Shown piece after piece: positions 45,083 to 54,201 of a stretch of 64,000 nt of DNA. A model generated the notes under the pieces. That model did not search any database. It saw nothing but the letters and a program-made list of their open reading frames with translations, and was not told the origin of the DNA. Each line of letters begins with the position of its first letter. Positions within the stretch are counted from its first letter, which is position 1. Both the position numbers and the translations under genes were made by a program. The stretch comes from JALNYB01 sp963676235 (lineage in GTDB: Archaea > Thermoplasmatota > Thermoplasmata > Methanomassiliicoccales > Methanomethylophilaceae), in the NCBI GenBank assembly GCA_963676235.1, contig OY781044.1, positions 1 to 64,000 of the forward strand, written 5' to 3'.

Positions 45083-47593
45083 TCAATCCTTCTTGAAGAA
45101 CACCGTCAGTGCCGCTATCAGGCATATCATCGCCGCCACGACAGCCACGCCTACGGCGACATAGGAGCTGTCATCGGTGCTGTTGCCTGCTTCACCTGGG
45201 ATGCTCGATTGCGAATATGCCGTTATGTTCACATACGAATCCGCCGTGATATCCGACAGAATGTATCCCGAGGAATAATGGCTGAGCGTGCCGTTCGTAG
45301 CGGTCACCGGATTCAGTATGTAACCTTCTGAAACTGAGACGCTGAACGTCACCGAACCGCCGCTGGATACCGTATCGGATGTGTATGACACCGTGTACCC
45401 GTATCCCGATGGGAACGACACTGTGTATGTTGACGACACTGGCGAAGGAGGAGGCGAGTTGCCTTGTCTGACCATGCTCTGATACGTGCCTTCGAACGTG
45501 TATCCGCAGAGATTCTCTACCGTCTGGGAAAGAACGGTGGTCCCATCCTCGGCATAGAATGTTATGCCTCCGAAAGATGTAGAAACTGTGGGTCCGAACG
45601 TTGTGACCGATGAAGGGATCGTTATCGATGTTAACCCTAGACAATCGTAGAATGCATAATCGCCGATGGTCGTCACACTGTCTGGTATGGTCAGGGATGT
45701 GAAACCTGAACAATCTGCGAATACAGCAACACCGATGGATGTCACGGTGTTTGGTACGGTAAGAGAACCTGTGAGGCCTGAACAATTAGCGAATGCAGAG
45801 TCACCGATGGATGTCGCGCTGTTCGGAATGGTAAGAGAACCTGTGAGGCCTGGACAATTAGCGAATGCAGAGTCACCGATGGATGTCACACCATTAGGTA
45901 TGTTCAGAGAACCTGTGAGACTTGAACACCCTAAAAATGCATAATCGCCAATGGTCGTCACACCATTAGGAATGTCCAGAGAACCTGTGAGACTTGAACA
46001 GTTTCTAAATGCAGAATTACTGATGGATGTCATTGTGTTTGATATTATCAGAGAACCTGTGAAGCCTGAACACTCTGCAAACACAGCAACACCGATGGTA
46101 GTCACGCTGTCAGGTATGTTCAGAGAACCTGTGAAGCCTGAACACCCTGTGAATGCATAATCGCCGATGGTCGTCACGGTGTCTGGTATGGTCAGAGAAC
46201 CTGTGAGGCCTGGACAAGTATTGAATACATAATTACCGATGGTCGTCACGGTGTCTGGTATGGTCAGGGAACCTGTGAGACTTGAACAACCATAGAATGC
46301 ATAATCGCCGATGGTCGTCACGCTGTCAGGTATGTTCAGAGAACCTGTGAGACTTGAACAATTAGCGAATGCATAATCGCCGATGGTCGTCACACTATCT
46401 CCAATAGTCAGAGAACCTGTGAAGCCTGAACACAATACGAATGCATAATCGCCGATGGTCGTCACACTATCTCCAATAGTCAGAGAACCTGTGAAGCCTG
46501 AACACAATACGAATGCAGAGTCACCGATGGTCGTCACACTATCTCCAATAGTCAGAGAACCTGTGAAGCCTGAGCAGCGATAGAATGCTTTATCGCCGAT
46601 GGATGTCACACTATCTCCAATAGTAAGAGAATCCTTGAAGCCTGAACAATCATAGAATGCAGAGTCACCGATGGTCGTCACACTATCTCCAATAGTCAGA
46701 GAACCTGTGAAGCCTGAACAATCATAGAATGCAGAGTCACCGATGGTCGTCACACTATCTCCAATAGTCAGAGAACCTGTGAAGCCTGAACAATCATAGA
46801 ATGCAGAGTCACCGATGGTCGTCACACTATCTCCAATAGTCAGAGAACCTGTGAAGCCTGAACAATCATGGAATGCAGAGTCACCGATGGTCGTCACACT
46901 ATCTCCAATAGTCAGAGAACCTTCGAAGCCTGAACAATCATAGAATGCACAAACATCTATAGTCGTAACACTGTTCGGAATGGTCAGAGAACCTGTAAAA
47001 CCTGAACAGTTGAAGAATGTGTGATCACCGATGGAGGTCACGGTGTTTGATATGGTCAAAGAACCTGTGAAGCCTGAACAACCTGAGAATGCATAATTAC
47101 CTATATTCATAACGCTGTCAGGTATGGTCAGAGAACCTGTGAAGCCTGAACAACCATAGAATGCGTGATTACCGATGGATGCAACGCTGTTTTCAATAAT
47201 CAGAGAACCTTCGAAACCTGAACAATTAGAGAATGCATAATCGCCGATGACAATCACACTGTTCGGAATGGTCAAAGAACCCGTTAAGCCTGAATAATTA
47301 AGGAATGCAGAATCACTGATGGATGTCACAGTATAAGAAACACTGTCGTGCATAACACTCGAAGGTATCGTCAGAGTCCCTGTTGTTATGACCGCCCCTG
47401 TCACCGACACTCCGTGATCGACTGCGGATGTGATCGTATAACGCAGATTTCCATCATCGAATGTCGTCAGTGTAGCTTCAGAATCATTGCTGTCCTGACA
47501 TACGACGAATACAGTCGATAAAGCTACCAGCATGACGACAGCGGCCGCCATGCACATGGTCATTCTCTTCTTTTCAAAAAAACCGGATTTCAT
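45083..47593 (-). CDS. BspA-type leucine-rich-repeat surface protein
   Basis: 836 residues: signal peptide (about 1-33), about 24 tandem LRR_5/BspA repeats of mostly 24 residues (about 101-665; consensus SGFTGSLTIGDSVTTIGDSAFYDC), a short linker rich in Pro/Ser, an Ig-like beta domain (about 715-790, similar to modules in the protein at 21667-24204), and a C-terminal membrane helix (about 808-832) ending FFKKD. The anchor places the repeats outside the cell. BspA repeats act as adhesins in gut and oral microbes; the ligand here is unknown. GAGGTTAT precedes the ATG. Confidence 0.88.
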   Translation of the reverse strand: MKSGFFEKKRMTMCMAAAVVMLVALSTVFVVCQDSNDSEATLTTFDDGNLRYTITSAVDHGVSVTGAVITTGTLTIPSSVMHDSVSYTVTSISDSAFLNYSGLTGSLTIPNSVIVIGDYAFSNCSGFEGSLIIENSVASIGNHAFYGCSGFTGSLTIPDSVMNIGNYAFSGCSGFTGSLTISNTVTSIGDHTFFNCSGFTGSLTIPNSVTTIDVCAFYDCSGFEGSLTIGDSVTTIGDSAFHDCSGFTGSLTIGDSVTTIGDSAFYDCSGFTGSLTIGDSVTTIGDSAFYDCSGFTGSLTIGDSVTTIGDSAFYDCSGFKDSLTIGDSVTSIGDKAFYRCSGFTGSLTIGDSVTTIGDSAFVLCSGFTGSLTIGDSVTTIGDYAFVLCSGFTGSLTIGDSVTTIGDYAFANCSSLTGSLNIPDSVTTIGDYAFYGCSSLTGSLTIPDTVTTIGNYVFNTCPGLTGSLTIPDTVTTIGDYAFTGCSGFTGSLNIPDSVTTIGVAVFAECSGFTGSLIISNTMTSISNSAFRNCSSLTGSLDIPNGVTTIGDYAFLGCSSLTGSLNIPNGVTSIGDSAFANCPGLTGSLTIPNSATSIGDSAFANCSGLTGSLTVPNTVTSIGVAVFADCSGFTSLTIPDSVTTIGDYAFYDCLGLTSITIPSSVTTFGPTVSTSFGGITFYAEDGTTVLSQTVENLCGYTFEGTYQSMVRQGNSPPPSPVSSTYTVSFPSGYGYTVSYTSDTVSSGGSVTFSVSVSEGYILNPVTATNGTLSHYSSGYILSDITADSYVNITAYSQSSIPGEAGNSTDDSSYVAVGVAVVAAMICLIAALTVFFKKD
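45598..47293. repeat. Tandem 72-bp repeats inside the BspA-type gene
   Basis: About 24 coding repeats of 72 bp (24 residues). Copies around 46370-46920 are nearly identical in DNA; three successive units encode the same 24 residues. Outer copies are diverged, and one near the end is 69 bp. This gradient points to recent expansion in the middle, by unequal crossover or slippage, and predicts length variation between strains. Confidence 0.85.
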
Positions 47594-48303
47594 GTGTATA
47601 ACCTCAATGATATCAAAGCCCCGAATGCAGCGGCAGAACCACTAACGTATTCGGACCGAAGTGGTATGATATAATGATTCCCCTAAAATTGATAATAATG
47701 TCATAGAAAAAATTTTCGATGACGATGGCCAGAAGATGATCTATATCGAAAAAGATGACTTCATACTAAATCCGACATACAAATGAGGAATCTCCGATAC
47801 AATATTATTGTCCCGGTATGACAACAGCTTCCGAGCGTATAAAACGGTGTCTTTTTACGCAGATGAAATTAAATCACAAATGAGATCTTAGGTGAGAGCC
47901 GTATCGATGCCTTTCCCTATTATATTGGAATGTTATGGCTGAGGGTAATGATTTCCTAAGGGCCTGAATAAAAATATACAATAACAAAACACACCGGCCA
48001 TGGGCATATGAACATCTATGATTTCATGACGTTGATCCTCTTATACATGGACGACTGGACATCTGATATCATAACTTATTGATATGAATACATCTTCGGG
48101 ACAGCATGAACTGTCATGTAATAAGATGAAAGAAAGTCTATTCATTGACATGACACACAACCGCAATCTTTCTGATCCAGCAGAATCCGAAAAACTCTAT
48201 AAGAATGTGTAATATCGGATTCTGAAGGGACTAGTGTAACTATTTCCATAAATATTCTTGAAGAACATTAAAATGAATCCCGTCACAATGACGGGAAATG
48301 AGT
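47594..48303. other. Gene-free interval
   Basis: About 710 AT-rich bases between the BspA-type gene and the mevalonate cluster. Apart from the terminator at 48278-48296 I see only short palindromes such as TGATATCA near 48064 and no frame or RNA gene that I can support. It contains the BspA promoter. Confidence 0.4.
48278..48296 (-). terminator. Terminator hairpin of the mevalonate-entry operon
   Basis: TCCCGTCA and TGACGGGA form a perfect 8-bp stem around CAA, 8 nt after the stop of the DUF35 gene; the minus strand continues ATTCATTTTAATG. Clear stem, weak U tract. Confidence 0.65.
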
Positions 48304-48708
48304 TTAAACATTCGGTACGAACTTGAATCCGTAGTGGATCACACCGGCCGCGCCGTCTGCATCCAATTTACGTAAAACTGCGCGTACAGGCATTCCGATT
48401 TCGATCTTCTCGATGTCCACATCGACCAACTGACCTGCAATGAGCACATCATCTTTCGTCTTTACAAAAACGACAGCGTATGGTTTCTGGCTATTATTGG
48501 CTGCAGGTGCATCATGAACTACCGAGTAAGAGAAGACTTCCCCTTCTCTGCATAATTTCACAATCTTCATCTTGCCAATGCTATCTCTACGACATTTAGG
48601 ACAGAAATTACGTTCCGGGAAGTATACCTTTCCGCAACAGTCACATTTCGTTCCTTCGAGATTGTACCTTCCCGGGATCTCTCTCCACTCTTTCGCTACA
48701 GATGCCAT
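48304..48708 (-). CDS. DUF35 zinc-ribbon/OB-fold acyl-CoA-binding protein
   Basis: 134 residues: N-terminal rubredoxin-like zinc ribbon CDCCGKVYFPERNFCPKC (about 22-39) and a C-terminal OB fold. In archaea such DUF35 proteins bridge acetoacetyl-CoA thiolase and HMG-CoA synthase, channelling the intermediate. Here it follows exactly those two genes, with ATGA overlap to the thiolase, which supports the same role. It is the last gene of the cluster. Confidence 0.9.
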   Translation of the reverse strand: MASVAKEWREIPGRYNLEGTKCDCCGKVYFPERNFCPKCRRDSIGKMKIVKLCREGEVFSYSVVHDAPAANNSQKPYAVVFVKTKDDVLIAGQLVDVDIEKIEIGMPVRAVLRKLDADGAAGVIHYGFKFVPNV

Positions 48709-49877
48709 CAGATCGCCTCCAGGATACTTACGGTAACTGCTGAACCGGTTCCTCCGACAGATTGCGCCAGGCCGTATTTTGCATTCTTGACCTGTCTCTT
48801 GTCTGCTGTGCCCCTGAGCTGCTCTGTGATCTCTACAATCTGTGCGACTCCAGATGCTCCTACTGGATATCCTCTTGCCTTGAGTCCGCCCGATGTGTTG
48901 ATCGCGACCTTTCCTGCATCGAAATGCGTCTCTCCGTTGAGGAATGCGTTTCCTGCCTCGCCTTTCTTGTAGAATCCCAGATCCTGAAGGGCCATGATAC
49001 CTGATACTGTATAATCATCGTGGACTTCTGCCACATTGATATCCTTCGCGGTTATGCCCGCCATTTCATATGCCCTCTTTGCGGCGGTTCTTGTTGCCTC
49101 GAAAGTTGTGATATCCGGTCTCTGGAAAAGAGCGAGGGTATCGCTTGCCTGTGAGGTTGCAGATACTTTGACATATTTGTCCGTATATTTCTTCGCATCT
49201 TCTAGAGGACACAGGATAACTGCTGCGGCACCATCTGTTATCGGCGCACAGTCGAACACTCCGAGAGGATCCGCTACCGGACCTGATTTCAATACTGTGT
49301 CGATAGGGATGGCTTTTCTGAATTGTGCTCCTGGATTCAATGCTCCGTGGAAGTGACTGTTCACTGCCACAGATGCTATTCCCTCACGTGTCACCGTTCC
49401 TTCGAACATCATCCTTCTCGCGATCATCGCATACAATGAAGTGAGTGTGAGTCCCATTCCAGCCTCCCACTCTGCATCTGCCGTAGCATCCATGACCGAA
49501 TTGATCGATGCATCGTCCAGATCCGTCATCTTTTCCGCACCTCCGACCATCACGGTGTGATGAAGTCCCGATGCGACCGCGATGACTGCTTCCCTGAATG
49601 CTACTCCTCCGGATGCTCCTCCTGCCTCTACCCTTGTTGCGGGTATGTGGTTTGTCGCCATTCCGGAATAATCGGCTATGAGCGCATCGATGTGCTGTTG
49701 ACTGATGAAACGTCCTGCAGACATGTTACCGATATACAATGCATCGATCTCATCTCCTGAAAGATTCGCATCTTCGATGGCCCTTGAGCCAGCCTCGATA
49801 CCGAGACTCCTGAATGAATTATTCCAAAGCTCACCGAATTGGGTCGCTCCTACACCTACTATTGCTACATCTCTCAT
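48708..49877 (-). CDS. Acetyl-CoA C-acetyltransferase (archaeal thiolase)
   Basis: Condenses two acetyl-CoA into acetoacetyl-CoA, the first step of the mevalonate route to archaeal lipids. 389 residues of the SCP-x-like archaeal thiolase type: IVGVGATQFGEL, RVEAGGASGGVAF (nucleophile region; the usual Cys is not obvious in this stretch), VNSHFHGALNP, AEVHDDYTVSG and NTSGGLKARGYPVGASG. Paired with HMG-CoA synthase 4 nt upstream and DUF35 downstream. Confidence 0.9.
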   Translation of the reverse strand: MRDVAIVGVGATQFGELWNNSFRSLGIEAGSRAIEDANLSGDEIDALYIGNMSAGRFISQQHIDALIADYSGMATNHIPATRVEAGGASGGVAFREAVIAVASGLHHTVMVGGAEKMTDLDDASINSVMDATADAEWEAGMGLTLTSLYAMIARRMMFEGTVTREGIASVAVNSHFHGALNPGAQFRKAIPIDTVLKSGPVADPLGVFDCAPITDGAAAVILCPLEDAKKYTDKYVKVSATSQASDTLALFQRPDITTFEATRTAAKRAYEMAGITAKDINVAEVHDDYTVSGIMALQDLGFYKKGEAGNAFLNGETHFDAGKVAINTSGGLKARGYPVGASGVAQIVEITEQLRGTADKRQVKNAKYGLAQSVGGTGSAVTVSILEAI

Positions 49878-49881
49878 CTTA

Positions 49882-50934
49882 TCACCCCGACATTACGATC
49901 TTTCCCTTGAATTTGGCATATGTTCCGTAGTCCAGATAGACCACATTTTCCATTACCTTGTCAAGGATGGGCGCGTTATCCCTCTTGTATTTGGTTATCT
50001 CATCTGTGACGGTTATATCGAATGCATCTGATCCTGCTCCGGAACCGTATGATACGACGAATATCCTGTCACCTGCTTTTGCTTTATCAAGTATGTGTGC
50101 CAAACCTAGAGGGACCGCACCACTGTAAGTATTGCCGATATTAGGTGTAAGAAGACCGCATTCGATCTGCTCGGGCGTAAATCCTAACTGTGTGGCCACC
50201 CTTGTCGGGAATTTACCGTTAGGCTGGTGGAATACCGCATACGTATAATCTTCAGGTTTCGTTCCCATTTCATCGAACATCATATTCGCTGCGGAAGTTA
50301 TGTGTCTGAAATATGCAGGCTCTCCTGTGAACCTTCCTCCGTGCAGAGGATAAGGCTGACCTTCTCTTCTCCAGAAGTCCGGTGTGTCTGTTGTGAATGA
50401 CAGGGTCTTGTTGATCTTAGCGATAACTTTCTCAGATCCTATTAGGTAGGATGCTCCTCCCGCGGATGCGGAATATTCCAGAGCATCTCCTGGCGCTCCC
50501 TGTGATGTATCGGCACCGATGGCCACACCGTACTTTACCATGCCTGAGCCTACTAGGCCCATGCATACCTGGATTCCTGCTGTTCCCGCCTTGCACGCAA
50601 ACTCCATATCTGCTGCCGTCATTGCAGGTGTTGCATCGATAGCCTCTGCGACTATTGTCGAAGTCGGTTTTACGGCATATGGATGAGATTCGGAACCGAC
50701 ATAGACGGCCCCGATCTCCTTGGGATCCACATCGGGCACCCTTGCCATCATGTTCCTTGCGGCCTCGGTCGCGATGGTCACGACGTCCTCATCCGGTGAA
50801 GGAACTGATTTCTGAAATATCAACAGTCCTTTTCCCATTCCTTTGCCATCTACTCCCCAGATCCTCCCGATCTCCTCGGGTTTGATCCTATAACGGGGAA
50901 CATATGCTCCATAACTTACGATTCCTACATCCAT
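49882..50934 (-). CDS. Hydroxymethylglutaryl-CoA synthase
   Basis: Adds acetyl-CoA to acetoacetyl-CoA to give HMG-CoA. 350 residues of the archaeal class: VGIVSYGAYVPRYRI, catalytic Glu region GAVYVGSESHPYAVKP, nucleophile Cys in MEFACKAGTAGIQ, and the His in VFHQPNGKFP. It directly follows the HTH regulator (stop TAA immediately before the ATG) and precedes the thiolase, the standard archaeal arrangement. Confidence 0.95.
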   Translation of the reverse strand: MDVGIVSYGAYVPRYRIKPEEIGRIWGVDGKGMGKGLLIFQKSVPSPDEDVVTIATEAARNMMARVPDVDPKEIGAVYVGSESHPYAVKPTSTIVAEAIDATPAMTAADMEFACKAGTAGIQVCMGLVGSGMVKYGVAIGADTSQGAPGDALEYSASAGGASYLIGSEKVIAKINKTLSFTTDTPDFWRREGQPYPLHGGRFTGEPAYFRHITSAANMMFDEMGTKPEDYTYAVFHQPNGKFPTRVATQLGFTPEQIECGLLTPNIGNTYSGAVPLGLAHILDKAKAGDRIFVVSYGSGAGSDAFDITVTDEITKYKRDNAPILDKVMENVVYLDYGTYAKFKGKIVMSG

Positions 50935-51627
50935 TTAATTCCCTTCCTTTAATGTTTTCATCTTTTCCACGATCTCTTCTACGGTCAACCTGGTCGTTAC
51001 AAGAGGTATGCCCTCTAATTTTGCCAATTTAACGGCCAAAGGGTCGATCTGATCCGGCTGCTGATATACCACCATGGCAGGAGTGAGAGGGTGGGCACGA
51101 ATAGCTACCATGGGTGAACGACCGAAATGCACATTTGTGAAAATAAGTGCTCTTTCGATGCTCCACCCATATATCTTAAGATAATCCTCAGAACTCAAAC
51201 TCAAAATTGCCTTCACAGAGTCCACTATAGTATAACCGTATATCCTCTTGGCAGGCATCCTGTCGGTATTCAGATTCTTTCCACCGATGGACTCTATGAA
51301 TCTCTGTTCATCGATGCCTTCCGGAAATTCATCCATGGCGATGATGCATTCGAGTTTCACATTAGGCAGATACTGTGATATAACGGGCGACCCGTTCTCA
51401 ATATCCAATTGAATAAAAGCATCTACCATTTTCTTAATTACTAATACGCCGGGTGATTTTCTGCGCCCTGATTCATAATCGCTTATGACCGAGTGAGAAA
51501 TGCCCATTGCATCAGCAAGCTGATGCTGAGAGAGTTTGAATTCTTCTCTCCATTTGCGGATGGCTTTCCCGGGGTCAGCAGAAAGAGTTATTTCTCCTGC
51601 AATCTTCTCCTTGAACTCATCTACCAT
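50935..51627 (-). CDS. XRE-type transcriptional regulator of the mevalonate operon
   Basis: 230 residues: an N-terminal helix-turn-helix (about 20-75: FKLSQHQLADAMGISHSVISDYESGRRKSPG) and a C-terminal domain of about 150 residues typical of the archaeal regulators that sit just upstream of HMG-CoA synthase. It heads the operon HTH-HMGS-thiolase-DUF35, so it probably controls lipid-precursor supply and its own expression. A palindrome at 51675-51688 upstream of its TATA region is a candidate site. Confidence 0.88.
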   Translation of the reverse strand: MVDEFKEKIAGEITLSADPGKAIRKWREEFKLSQHQLADAMGISHSVISDYESGRRKSPGVLVIKKMVDAFIQLDIENGSPVISQYLPNVKLECIIAMDEFPEGIDEQRFIESIGGKNLNTDRMPAKRIYGYTIVDSVKAILSLSSEDYLKIYGWSIERALIFTNVHFGRSPMVAIRAHPLTPAMVVYQQPDQIDPLAVKLAKLEGIPLVTTRLTVEEIVEKMKTLKEGN

Positions 51628-51674
51628 TAGACGAGATATTGAATTTTATTATTTAATATTGTCGAAATTATATA

Positions 51675-51688
51675 ACGTCAATCGACGT
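51675..51688. promoter_or_regulatory. Candidate operator of the mevalonate operon
   Basis: ACGTC-AATC-GACGT is a perfect 5-bp dyad, 48 nt upstream of the regulator's start and just upstream of an AT-rich TATA region (about 51640-51655). A role as the regulator's own site is inference. Confidence 0.35.
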
Positions 51689-51690
51689 AA

Positions 51691-53109
51691 TTATTTTTTC
51701 TCGTCTTTTTCTTTGTCAATATCAAGAGCTTTTTTCATAGCATCGACGACGGTTTTTAAAATTTTCAACCGGGCATATCTTTTATCATTGGATTCGACAA
51801 CTATCCATGGAGCATTCGGGGTGTTTGTACTTGCGATCATCCTGTTGACGTATGTATCATATTGATCCCACTTACCGCGATTCCGCCAATCCTCATCCGT
51901 TATCTTCCACTGCTTAAGAGGGTCTAACTCTCTGGATTGGAATCTCATAAGCTGTACTTCAGGAGAGATATCTAACCAGAATTTAAGAATTATAGCCCCG
52001 CTCTCTGTCAGAATATGTTCAAAATTATTGATCTCCGATGACGAACGCTGATATTCAGCATCTGTACAGAATCCCTCTATAGGCTCTACCATCATCCTTC
52101 CGTACCATGTTCTATCGTAGATCACGATATGCCCCATATCCGGTAATGTATTACAAAATCTCCACAGATAGGTGTGTGCTGATTCCTCCTCGGTCGGAAA
52201 TTTGGTCTGATGAACAACATAACCTCTCGGATTCAAGGCATGACATATGTGTTTTATCGCAGATCCCTTTCCTGCAGCATCCCATCCTTCAAACCCGAGT
52301 ATCAGAGAACGATTGCTCTCAGCCATCTTTATCTGGAGCTCTGCCAATTCATCTGAAAGTTTGTTTATCCTTTCATTGTATGCAGGCATACACTCTTTGT
52401 TGAGATCCATTCCGATGCGCGGATTAGGATATATGGTCTCTATGTAAGCAGTAACAGGTTCAGGAGCGTGTTTAAGTCTGCTGAGAAAACGTTCCTGTAT
52501 TGTAGTCGCAACTTCTAGAACCGTTTTATCTATGTCGTCTACTTTGATCAGATCCCACGGAGCATGTATCGTATCAGTTGTCTCGAATACATGATCCAAC
52601 ATAACTGCCCTGTATTTGACAGGGTCGATATGATCTATGGACAGGAATGTTTTCTTGGAATCGTGCGGTCCATATTGATCTCCATATTTTTTCAGCACTT
52701 CAGGCATGGCTATCAAGAGAACTTTGATGAGATACACACCGTTATCGGTTAGATATTTCTCAAATATATTGCTCATCGTGAGTGCATCATCAAGCCGTTT
52801 CTGATCGTCGCCTGATGTGTTGATGAAAAGAGAATACCATGACCTATCGTACAAAGAGATCATTCCCTTTGCTGGAGTCTCTTGAAGACCCTCAAGAACG
52901 GATTTGGGCCCATCCCAGCGGTCAGGGTCTATATGAACGTAATTGACCCCTCTGGGTTCAAGACATCTTATGAGTTCATTTATAACGCGCCCGATAACAC
53001 GTCCGCTACTTCCTTCGAACACTATGATAACAGGAATATTATTGGCGAATATCTCTTGCTGAAGAATATTAAGCTTAGACGACATTTCCTTCGAGATAAG
53101 AGCCTTCAT
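51691..53109 (-). CDS. Tandem PPK2-family polyphosphate phosphotransferase (Pap-like)
   Basis: 472 residues with two PPK2 domains. The C-terminal copy (about 235-465) is intact: Walker A GFEGWDAAGKGSAIKH, YDRTWYGRMMVEP and a lid with RFQSRE. The N-terminal copy (about 10-225) keeps YDRSWYS but its P-loop reads VFEGSSGRVIGRV, lacking the GKG motif. This is the arrangement of polyphosphate:AMP phosphotransferase, which makes ADP from AMP and polyphosphate. Uncommon in archaea. An ATG at 53085 is an alternative start. Confidence 0.88.
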   Translation of the reverse strand: MKALISKEMSSKLNILQQEIFANNIPVIIVFEGSSGRVIGRVINELIRCLEPRGVNYVHIDPDRWDGPKSVLEGLQETPAKGMISLYDRSWYSLFINTSGDDQKRLDDALTMSNIFEKYLTDNGVYLIKVLLIAMPEVLKKYGDQYGPHDSKKTFLSIDHIDPVKYRAVMLDHVFETTDTIHAPWDLIKVDDIDKTVLEVATTIQERFLSRLKHAPEPVTAYIETIYPNPRIGMDLNKECMPAYNERINKLSDELAELQIKMAESNRSLILGFEGWDAAGKGSAIKHICHALNPRGYVVHQTKFPTEEESAHTYLWRFCNTLPDMGHIVIYDRTWYGRMMVEPIEGFCTDAEYQRSSSEINNFEHILTESGAIILKFWLDISPEVQLMRFQSRELDPLKQWKITDEDWRNRGKWDQYDTYVNRMIASTNTPNAPWIVVESNDKRYARLKILKTVVDAMKKALDIDKEKDEKK

Positions 53110-53199
53110 GAACGCACCGATGCCTTCATCTGGTTAAAACAGTTACGCTGAAAAATGTTAATGTGTCTATTATATAAACTAATATTGAGATAATCGTTC

Positions 53200-53568
53200 A
53201 TGCCTTGTAACAACAACAAAGAATTCGGAGAAATGTGTTCGAACATGGGCGGTTACGCACCAGATACTCTTAAAGCCATCAAAGAATTGGACCCGGACCT
53301 CATCAGCCTATTGAAAAAAATGGACGAGGTCATGGTAACAGACTGTGCATTGGACAAGAAAACAAAAAGACTCATGGCACTTTCATGCGTTGCAGTGAGA
53401 ATGTGCGAGGATTGCATCTACGCACAGGCAAAAGTAGCGAAGAACTACGGGGCGACTAAAAAAGAGATCTTAGAATCCATCCAGGTAGCCGTTCTCATAG
53501 GTGGCGTTCCATGTTGGTCCGTTGCTAAAAAAGGAATAGCGAAACTGTTCTCAGAATGGGAAGAGTAA
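53200..53568 (+). CDS. Carboxymuconolactone decarboxylase family (AhpD-like) protein
   Basis: 122 residues with the AhpD-like redox motif CEDCIYAQAKVAKNYGATKKEI (CxxC plus downstream His position replaced by Ala/Lys), a helical fold and an N-terminal cysteine patch. Such proteins are peroxidase-like or of unknown role in methanogens. Convergent with the PAP2 gene, 1 nt apart. Weak TATA upstream (TATTATATAAAC, 53168-53179). Confidence 0.85.
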   Translation: MPCNNNKEFGEMCSNMGGYAPDTLKAIKELDPDLISLLKKMDEVMVTDCALDKKTKRLMALSCVAVRMCEDCIYAQAKVAKNYGATKKEILESIQVAVLIGGVPCWSVAKKGIAKLFSEWEE

Positions 53569-53569
53569 A

Positions 53570-54121
53570 TCAAACGATATCTTCCCCAACCTTTTCTTTT
53601 TTATATCTTATACGGATAAGTTCGGATATCTTATATCCAACGTATCCGCATATTATTCCAATGATTATCCCGGCTATAACATCCGTAGGATAATGCACAT
53701 ATAGATACAGACGCGAGAATGCTATCATCGCAGCGAATGCAAATCCGACATAACCTGCTTTTTTATTGTACATGTACACTGCAACGGCCATTGCAACGGC
53801 TGCGATCGTATGTCCTGATGGGAACGAAGAACTTGTAGGTGCAGAAATAAGCAGAATGATGTTAGGATTCTCTATGAACGGACGTGGTCGATCCACTAGG
53901 AACTTTATCATCCCGTTTCCGACAATGAATCCCAATACCACTCCGATAAGTATGGCGACCCCTATCCATCTGAATCTCTTGGTACATATCAAGATGACAG
54001 CTATCACGCCTGCCATGATATCATAATTCATGGTCTGTGTAATGATTGGCATGACCACATCCCCTACTGACGTGCGCAGATTATCTTGAATGAAGTTCAA
54101 AAAATCCAATTCTACGCCCAA
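53570..54121 (-). CDS. PAP2-family membrane phosphatase
   Basis: 183 residues, about five membrane helices. The phosphatase signature is complete: KFLVDRPRPF (KxxxxxxRP), SFPSGHTIAA (PSGH) and SRLYLYVHYPTDVIAG (SRxxxxxHxxxD). It likely dephosphorylates a lipid pyrophosphate (polyprenyl or phosphatidate type) at the membrane. Substrate not identifiable. The C-terminal basic tail ends KKEKVGEDIV. Confidence 0.9.
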   Translation of the reverse strand: MGVELDFLNFIQDNLRTSVGDVVMPIITQTMNYDIMAGVIAVILICTKRFRWIGVAILIGVVLGFIVGNGMIKFLVDRPRPFIENPNIILLISAPTSSSFPSGHTIAAVAMAVAVYMYNKKAGYVGFAFAAMIAFSRLYLYVHYPTDVIAGIIIGIICGYVGYKISELIRIRYKKEKVGEDIV

Positions 54122-54201
54122 GAGATATACCTGTTAACCGCATATACGGTCAAAGTTGAAATACAATACTTCTTTACTATCGCGTATAGAGGGGCGTTGC
54201 A

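Noticed and set aside
45666..46160. Plus-strand frames with repeated MVREPV units
   Set aside because: They are the mirror image of the 72-bp repeats of the BspA gene.
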